The notes under the pieces were generated by a model that searched no databases, was not told the DNA's origin, and was given only the letters and a program-made list of their open reading frames with translations. A program made the position numbers and the translations under genes. DNA of 64,000 bases. It comes from Byssothecium circinans. Taxonomy: Eukaryota > Ascomycota > Dothideomycetes > Pleosporales > Massarinaceae. The stretch covers positions 189,828-253,827 of the forward strand of contig ML976989.1 of NCBI GenBank assembly GCA_010015675.1, read 5' to 3'. Shown in pieces: positions 57,705-64,000 of the stretch. The number at the start of each line of letters is the position of its first letter. The stretch's first letter is position 1.

Positions 57705-58788
57705 TCAATGACGATGTCCCTCAGCCCCACAATCCCACCCAAACGCCCTCCTCACCCTCCTAGCCTCCACCATCCACTCCTCCAACTGCGCTTCCCTCCT
57801 CTGCACATTACGCCCCACAGCCGCAATCTCATCCCTACTCGCTACATAAGAAGCATTAGTGAGCCCAGTCTTCCCCGTCACGATAAGGTTGAGCCACGCC
57901 GCAAGTCGATACCCGGCCTTGGCAATTTGTATCTGAATAACCGGAACCTACACGCCAAAAGAGTCAGCAGTCCTTCCTAACAAATAGTGAGGTGGGGATG
58001 CGAATACGTACAGCAGCATCATAATACTCCCCCTGCAACTCTTTCCCTTCCACCGCCGCTTCGCCCTCTGGCACCACCGTCGAGCACACATACGAATTCG
58101 CATCCGACGCCCATACCACCGCGCTAGAAACCCCATCTTTGACATTCATCCCCTTCAACCACGCCGTCGTCTGACCCGCATACTTCCCTATCTTGATTTC
58201 CTTGACAAGGTCCTTGGACCACGCCTCCGCGTCTTTCAAACTCGACCCTCCGCGCAACTTCTCGGGCATGTTAGAGTCCCAGGTACGGTGGAGGTTGGTG
58301 TCGGTTCCGTTGAAGGTGACGTCGATGGTGTTACCGCCTATGGCGAGGTTCTCTACGTGCAGTGGCTGGTGGATATCGCCGAGGAAATGAATTACCCATT
58401 TCAGCGCTTTTTGGCGCTCGACGGTGCTGAGGGAAGTGTCTTTCACACGAGTGGTGTAATTTGCAATTGCGGAGACGATGCAACCTTCTTCGGGGCAGTC
58501 ACGTTCATAGTCTACGTTGCAGGATGTAGGGGGTGAGTCGAGGGCGTCGATGTAGTGCAGGGGCGCGGAGAAAGAGCCTTCGGCTGTGCTGCGGTAGGAA
58601 TCGGCCCAGGTGGCTACGTTGGCGAGGTAGGAGGTTGAGGTGTCATTCAGAAGGGCTTTGGCGAAGGTGGTGGCTTCGGGGGCGAGGAAGGATTGGGCGA
58701 TGTAGGCTACGGTGTCGTGGCCGAGGGTGCCCCAGGCTATGGCTTGAGAGGAGAGGGCGAGAAGGGAGAAGATGGTAGTGACGGCCAT
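57705..58788 (-). CDS. Secreted S1/P1 nuclease
   Basis: Minus-strand exons 58012-58788 and 57705-57947 (64-nt intron, GTACGT donor) give 339 residues. A signal peptide (TTIFSLLALSSQAIA) is cut before the mature N-terminal Trp, itself a zinc ligand in this family. The other ligands are in place: the His in WGTLGH, the Asp in TWADSYR, the His in LHYID, HFLGDIHQPLH (two His and an Asp), and LHRTWD. The trinuclear zinc site is therefore complete. The enzyme hydrolyses single-stranded DNA and RNA and removes 3' phosphates, probably for phosphate scavenging outside the cell. The second exon supplies the family's IAKAGYRLAAWLN end. Several N-glycosylation sites (NDT, NYT, NGT) are present. Confidence 0.93.
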
Positions 58789-59207
58789 GCTTGACTGTGA
58801 GGTGGAGTGAGGAGAAAGTCGTGAAGATTAAAGAGGGAAGAATGACGGCAATATATAGGAGAGATTGTCTGATTAGCCTCACATCTTCGTGGACCATTCG
58901 GCTATCAACGATCGAGGTTGTCCTGGGACGCAATTGTTAGAGCCGCGGTTATCTAACCCAAACAGGAAGGCGCTTGACCATATTCTTGGGCGAGAACGAT
59001 TGGGTGTGCGTTTTGTAGCACATGCAAGGGACGGAGATAAACATGTAATGCGAAAGTCAATATGCATGGACGCGTATCGTACTAGAATTATGGAAAGCGA
59101 GTATGGAAATCTATACGGTAGAGAATGAAATGTCAGCAAGAACAAAGGGTATCTCATAATGCATGCAAATGCCTAAAAGGAATATGTATAGGTGTCTGTT
59201 TGTGCGT
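58789..59207. other. Intergenic, no gene seen
   Basis: Contains the S1 nuclease promoter and the 3' flank of the Derlin gene. Nothing else recognised. Confidence 0.4.
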
Positions 59208-60126
59208 CTACTGGGGTATGGCTTCTTCCTGCCTTGGGTGTCGTTGGCGGAGTGTGGTATCATCGACAGGCTGGTCTGTGATATCGATATCTGTAGGTTC
59301 TTCGGGTACTTCGGGCTCTTCGGGCGGTGGAGGTGCGCCTTCAAAGAGGCGGATCCACCATGCGGGAGGGTCGAGGGGGCTGTGGTTGTCATGGAGCGGT
59401 GGGTAGACGTCATTGAAGAAGTACCAGACTGACAGCGTTAGCGATGATATATTATCCCAAAAGAGGGAACTTACTGTGCCCAACAACAATCCCACACATC
59501 TCATCTTTCGGCACAGTGCCGTGCATGACGAGCGAGAAGGCCAGCAGCACCCACGGAAGATACGGCGCCTTGAAGACCAACAAGCCTAGGAAGCTGAGCA
59601 GGGTATCCGGGTTCTTTCGACTCCAGATGTAGATCAGAGTACTCGACAGAGCTGAACCTAGAAAGGCCATGGAGAACATGGGTGCTATACATAATAGCAG
59701 CGTGGAAGCAAAGGTAAGGAGCCACGAGAAGTGTGCCGGAGAGCGACCGGATGATTCCTCGAGGAGGCGCGAGTACCGCTGGAGGAAGAAGATGTGATAG
59801 AGTAGGTCGAGGCTCAGTGGGCCGAAGTAGAAGAATGTAGTTACGAGGCGCCAATACTATTGTCATCATATGAGTAAAGATGCGAGGCGGAGTATGAGGG
59901 GTGCATATCAACGTACCTGGCTTCTTACAAACACGGTCCTAAAGCTGTAGAAGAGCTGAAAGGGCGAGATGATGTGGCATTGTACGAGCACGCTCGCGCT
60001 CAAGGCGGCCGTCATCCACCAGCGGGTGCATACGGGCATCTCGTAGAACCATTGCTCGAGCGGGAACTGGCCCATCATGCCGTTGGCGTTGGCGTTGGCG
60101 TCGCCGCCGGCGAGGACATTGGCCAT
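59208..60126 (-). CDS. Derlin (Der1/Dfm1-like) ER-associated degradation factor
   Basis: Minus-strand exons 59917-60126, 59475-59856 and 59208-59428 (introns 60 and 46 nt) give 270 residues. The N-terminal PLEQWFYEMPVCTRWW begins the rhomboid-like membrane core; the WR motif is YWRLVTTFFYFG, right at the start of exon 2. Several hydrophobic segments follow (FSWLLTFASTLLLCIAPMF, LLSFLGLLVFKAPYLPWVLL) and then IWYFFNDVYPP, typical of Derlins. The soluble tail is Pro/Glu-rich and lacks an obvious SHP box. Role: retrotranslocation of misfolded proteins from the ER membrane. It is divergent from cenH3, with 608 bases between start codons. Confidence 0.92.
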
Positions 60127-60734
60127 GACGAAATATGGCGGTGGACAGACGGGGAGAGTGCGGTAGGGATGGTGTGGGCGGGGTGGAGTTGTGAGAGAGT
60201 GGAGGTGGACTTTCACAAGCAACGCAGAGTGAACCACATTTCAACGGCTTCTGGCTACGTAACCTCTTCCCAGTTGCGCCGCACTGCGCAGTCAGCAAAC
60301 GCCAAGAGATATCGCCTTATCTAATCAACACAAATTTCCATCCAATAATCGAACAGGTGACCCAAGCTCCTTCTCCAGCCACATTCCTCAGCCCCTTCAA
60401 AATGAATTATTCCATTTCATGGCAATATCCATTCCGCACCCGGACCGTCAACACGCAAACGAACGACTGCTCAAAGCGGTATCCAACCCAATTGCTGCCA
60501 TCTCCCGCTCTCACCCGCTCTATTTTATCATCCAACCCGTCGCTGCAGCGCTCGAAAGCTCGACGCGCGCATCGCAGCTTCGTGTAACGCGACGCGCCCG
60601 CGTCCCAGCCACCTAATTCGAGAGGACTCAAAGTTGCTGCTACACCCGCACGCCAGCCCGCTGTCTTCCCCGATTCATTACTTCGTCTACTCCAGGACTC
60701 GGACTCGACCCGCAAATACACCACACCGCTCACG
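60127..60734. promoter_or_regulatory. Bidirectional promoter region of Derlin and cenH3
   Basis: The only space between the two divergent start codons. It is GC-rich near the cenH3 start. No defined element was recognised. Confidence 0.45.
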
Positions 60735-61329
60735 ATGGCGCCAAAGGGCATTGCGAGGCGCAATGTCGCGGTCCCGACGCGTGGAGGAGGAGCAGCAGGA
60801 CGAGGCGGAGGGAGGAGCGGAGGAGGAAGGAAGAGCGGCTCGGGCATGCGCTGTACGTATTACTCGATGTATAATCGCGCCAGCTTTGGACCGAACGGAG
60901 ACGCTGACTTTATAAACAGTAGGACAGCCTGGCCCAGCACCAGATCGCGCGAAGAAGAGGTTCAAACCTGGAACTGTCGCCTTAAGGGAGATTCGCCGCT
61001 ATCAGAAGACTGTGGATCTGTTGTTGTTGAAGGCGCCGTTTCAGCGATTGGTGAGTACCCTCCCTCGAACAATCTCAATGGAATTGGGAGAAGAGCGACA
61101 CTGACGGGGCCAGGTGCGAGAAATCTGCCAGAGAGTGACCACCGAAGACGGACCCAACCGATGGCAGAGTCAAGCCGTTCAGGCCCTACAAGAAGCCACC
61201 GAAGCTTTCCTTGTCTCTCTTTTCCACGATGCCAATCTCTGCGCCATCCACGCCAAACGCGTCACGATCCAGCAGAAAGATATACAGCTCGCCCGCCGGC
61301 TGCGCGCGAATTGGGGAGCCCCAGTATGA
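60735..61329 (+). CDS. cenH3: Centromeric histone H3 variant (CENP-A)
   Basis: Exons 60735-60852, 60920-61050 and 61114-61329 (introns 67 and 63 nt) give 154 residues. The N-terminal tail is Gly/Arg-rich and unlike canonical H3. The histone fold begins with [20 protein letters not shown] and [11 protein letters not shown] across the second junction. Loop 1 reads [12 protein letters not shown], longer and different from H3 (KTDLRFQS), which is the CENP-A targeting region. The end is [12 protein letters not shown] rather than IQLARRIRGER. These differences place it with CENP-A and not H3. It forms the centromeric nucleosome that recruits the kinetochore. Both junctions lie where the fold demands continuity. 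Confidence 0.95.
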
Positions 61330-62769
61330 AATCCCAAGACCGAGTTGTGCTTGCGATTGGCCGTTCACGCCAGTCGTGTCTTTCTTTCGAGACGAGTAGG
61401 GCGGAGTTTAGGCCAAATATGGTCATCTTTTGGGCATAATGTTGATCTTGACTTTTGATCGCATCCCTGTAGGGCAGACGGACGGCTTTGACACTCTTGG
61501 ACGGTTCAACATGCGATGTTGCGTTGGCGTTAGGAAGGCTACATGTTAGCTCTGGTGTTAATGGCGATCGCGGCTCCTTTTTGGTGGGTCATTGTTATAC
61601 CATTTTCCATTGGAGCATATGGTGTCGCTGTCCGAGCTTCGAAGCGATAGTAATCGAAAAATTCCAAAGTTCACTCAGATTCTGTGCGGTCTAAAGCCCT
61701 GGAGCTTTTTCATACGTCTGCAAATGGGACTTGCCACATATAAGCTGGTGGCTCTTTCCTCAATGGCGGCTGCCTGGGTACCCCTTCATCTTTGCTCACC
61801 CCAGACTCAACCACCGCAGCTCACCCGCGACCAAGAGCGTACAAGGACTACAACCCCAGCCTGGACCTTCTGGAAATGTACGTGCTGGCGGTTTTCGATG
61901 CTCAGACCCCGCATGTTTTTTACCCGCCTGCATACCATACTGGCACTTACGGTCTACTGCGCGCGCATTCTGGAGTCCAGATCCAATGTAAGCATGACTG
62001 CATTACACGTGGCCATTCAGCAGAGACAAACAATGAAGAGTTACTCAGGATAACAAATGGATATCGCGAGGAAGCAAAGAACAACTCATCTGTTCTAATG
62101 CTCCTATCTCAAGCAATATACCATCTGTGCAGGGGAGGCTACCAGACTTTGAGATCCCAGTTACGATTCGATCCCAGCAGCTTCAATTCTTTTCATTGCG
62201 GAAGTCGGTTACAACAGAAAATCCATTCAATCCGACCCCACGGTCTAGAATCGTTCTCTGCCTTACAAGGTTCTTCTGCTACGGACTATCGGGATACATG
62301 CCCTAGATTGTCAATATCTGCATGACAAGATATCGGTCCTCCCACTTCTCCTCCACATCAACTTCTTTTCAAATCTGATAAGCAGCGACCAAAATTCTGA
62401 CAACCATCCACACACCCGGAGCCTACGTCCGAGAGGACGGGGCGTAAAACCCGGGTTCTGACCTACTAGGATTCTATGCAAGTCGAAATGTTTCTCATCA
62501 ATTTAGAGACCGGAAAATATGCTCACGGCTCCGCTATTGGTCGACTTCTTCCGCAAACCAGGTACGCAATGAATTGCCGACATTCAAAATGGCATTCTAC
62601 CGCTCGGTTCGGCAGCCCTAAAGCGAGGGTAAGATGATGACTGCATGTGGTCTCGTACCCCAAGAGAGTGCTGTATCTTCGTTGCTGTCAGCATTAAAAG
62701 ACGGAACTTCGCCCTTTGCATTGGAATTCACAGCTACGGGCGAATCTCTTGCTGAGCCAATTTTTCATT
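61330..62769. other. Intergenic, 1.4 kb
   Basis: No gene recognised. Overlapping frames at 61592-62325 show no family features. Confidence 0.4.
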
Positions 62770-64000
62770 ATGGCACCAATTTCGTCTCCCCTGTCAGGTT
62801 TCACCTTTTTAATACTCCTGTGGCTCTCGCACGCGGCTCCTAATGTCGATAATAGTACCTATGAGTACATTGTTGTTGGTTCTGGGCCGGGTGGGGGACC
62901 TCTCGCGGCCAACCTCGCCAGAGCGGGCCATTCGGTACTTTTGATTGAGGCAGGAGATGACCAAACTGAGAATGTGAATGTCTCTCAATGGTTGAATTTT
63001 AACCTTGCTGGAAGTATGTTATCAACGAAACTACGCTTAGTCTACCATCACTTGACATGAATTCCAGTCATACCATGAACTATTCAGGAAACAAAATCCG
63101 GGAAGACTTGCTAACATTAATATCTAGATGACCCTGCTACTCGATGGGACTTCTTTGTGAAACACTCAGATGACGAGGCGCGTGAGGCGAGGTACCTGCA
63201 TCGGACATGGAGACAAACGGACGGCGGTTTCTATGTCGGCGTTGACCCTCCAGCTGGTGCAAAGCCACTTGGTATTTACTATCCCCGTGCTGGAACGCTC
63301 GGAGGATGCGCCATGCACAACGGGTGCTTGACTATGGTGAGCGAAACGAATCCGTCTCTACAATATCCACGAGATTCAGTCAAGGCTTCCGACGCCTCAT
63401 GGATTCTTAAGCTTGCTAGAGGTCACTGGGCTTTTGGACTTGATCTCACTACGATACCGGACTAATGATCATTAATGCAGAACCCAAACGACGTCGACTG
63501 GAACGATATCGCCGAAACCACCGGCGACGAATCATGGAACGCAGAAAACATGCGCAAGTACCTCATCAAGCTCGAGAAAATCCACTACGACAGCAACTGG
63601 ACCCATGGATATAATGGGTGGCTAGACATGACACGCCTCGACGATGGATACAACACTTACAACGATACTCACGAGCTCGTCAACCACGCCGCCGAGCAGG
63701 CGGGCTTTTCCGCAGCCGATGCCCCAACTCTCCTCGAGCGCGACATGAACGGCAACGAACCAAACCGTGATTATCTAGTAGGTCCTTTTGGCGGCGTCAG
63801 CCATGTCAACCCCGATGGACGTCGTTCTTCGCCAGGCTACTATGTTCGCGATACCGTTAAGGAAGGCAAGTATCCACTCACGTTATCTCTAAATACTCTT
63901 GCCACGAAGATCATCTTCGACAAGACAGGCACAAAGCCCAAAGCCATCGGCATCGAATTCCTCCAAGGCAAAAGTCTATACAGCGTAGACCCGCGTTCCA
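62770..64000 (+). CDS. GMC oxidoreductase, 3' end beyond window
   Basis: Exons 62770-63013, 63128-63336 and 63481 to the window edge join in frame across introns of 114 and 144 nt. A signal-peptide-like start (LSGFTFLILLWLSHAAP) precedes the FAD-binding motif VVGSGPGGGPLAANLARAG and LLIEAGDD. Further family features are IYYPRAGTLGGCAMHNG, where the flavin is held, and later DYLVGPFGGVSHVN and the start of the second FAD motif region. About 325 residues are seen of a usual 550-650. The active-site His/Asn pair lies outside the window. The enzyme is likely a secreted alcohol or sugar oxidase/dehydrogenase; the substrate cannot be read. Confidence 0.9.

Noticed and set aside
61592..62325. Overlapping frames before the GMC gene that might be an N-terminal exon or separate gene
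   Set aside because: The GMC protein already starts with a signal-like peptide at 62770, and the frames show no family features.

Overview
The window is nuclear DNA of a filamentous ascomycete, most likely a Dothideomycete (inference). Genes carry 45-115 nt GT-AG introns with CTRAY-type branch points. The content is typical of that class: F-box-like families with an (R)ELRDMIY core, fungal M14 and S10 peptidases, a CFEM protein, a CYS3-type bZIP and a 6-MSAS-type polyketide synthase. All gene models were spliced by hand from reading frames, splice motifs and family motifs; nothing was searched.

Layout. 1-3 kb: a degenerate Tc1/mariner transposase and a broken conserved hypothetical gene, both with RIP-type stops. 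3.5-9.7 kb: an unknown F-box-like gene, an atypical kinase-like gene, then two related F-box-like genes on the minus strand (one intact, one broken) with a 235-bp MITE-like element between them. 10-16.5 kb: an ankyrin/CorA-like membrane protein, a pepsin-like protease and an HbpS-like (UPF0303) protein. 16.5-20.7 kb: gene-poor, with another wrecked F-box-like gene. 20.7-25 kb: a secreted M14 carboxypeptidase and a broken linalool dehydratase/isomerase-like gene. 25.2-28 kb: a domesticated reverse transcriptase of the rvt class. 28.5-37.8 kb: a conserved hypothetical, a J-domain protein with a frame break, a CYS3/MetR-like bZIP with an overlapping uORF, a tiny CFEM protein and a single-pass membrane protein. 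39-47.3 kb: a multicopper oxidase, an F-box protein and a GPI-type serine carboxypeptidase. 47.3-57.7 kb: a solitary partially reducing PKS with long gene-poor flanks. 57.7-64 kb: S1/P1 nuclease, Derlin, CENP-A (cenH3), and a GMC oxidoreductase running off the window.

How it fits together. The intact genes are mostly single-gene units: secreted or surface hydrolases and oxidases (M14, S10, S1 nuclease, multicopper oxidase, GMC), housekeeping nuclear and ER genes (cenH3, Derlin), and regulators. A recurring theme is inactivation by changes that look like repeat-induced point mutation (CAG to TAG, TGG to TAG). They occur in the transposon, in a member of the F-box-like family, in the linalool dehydratase-like gene and in the 1.5-3 kb hypothetical. 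In contrast the rvt reverse transcriptase, the element-derived gene one would expect to be destroyed, is intact over about 885 codons.
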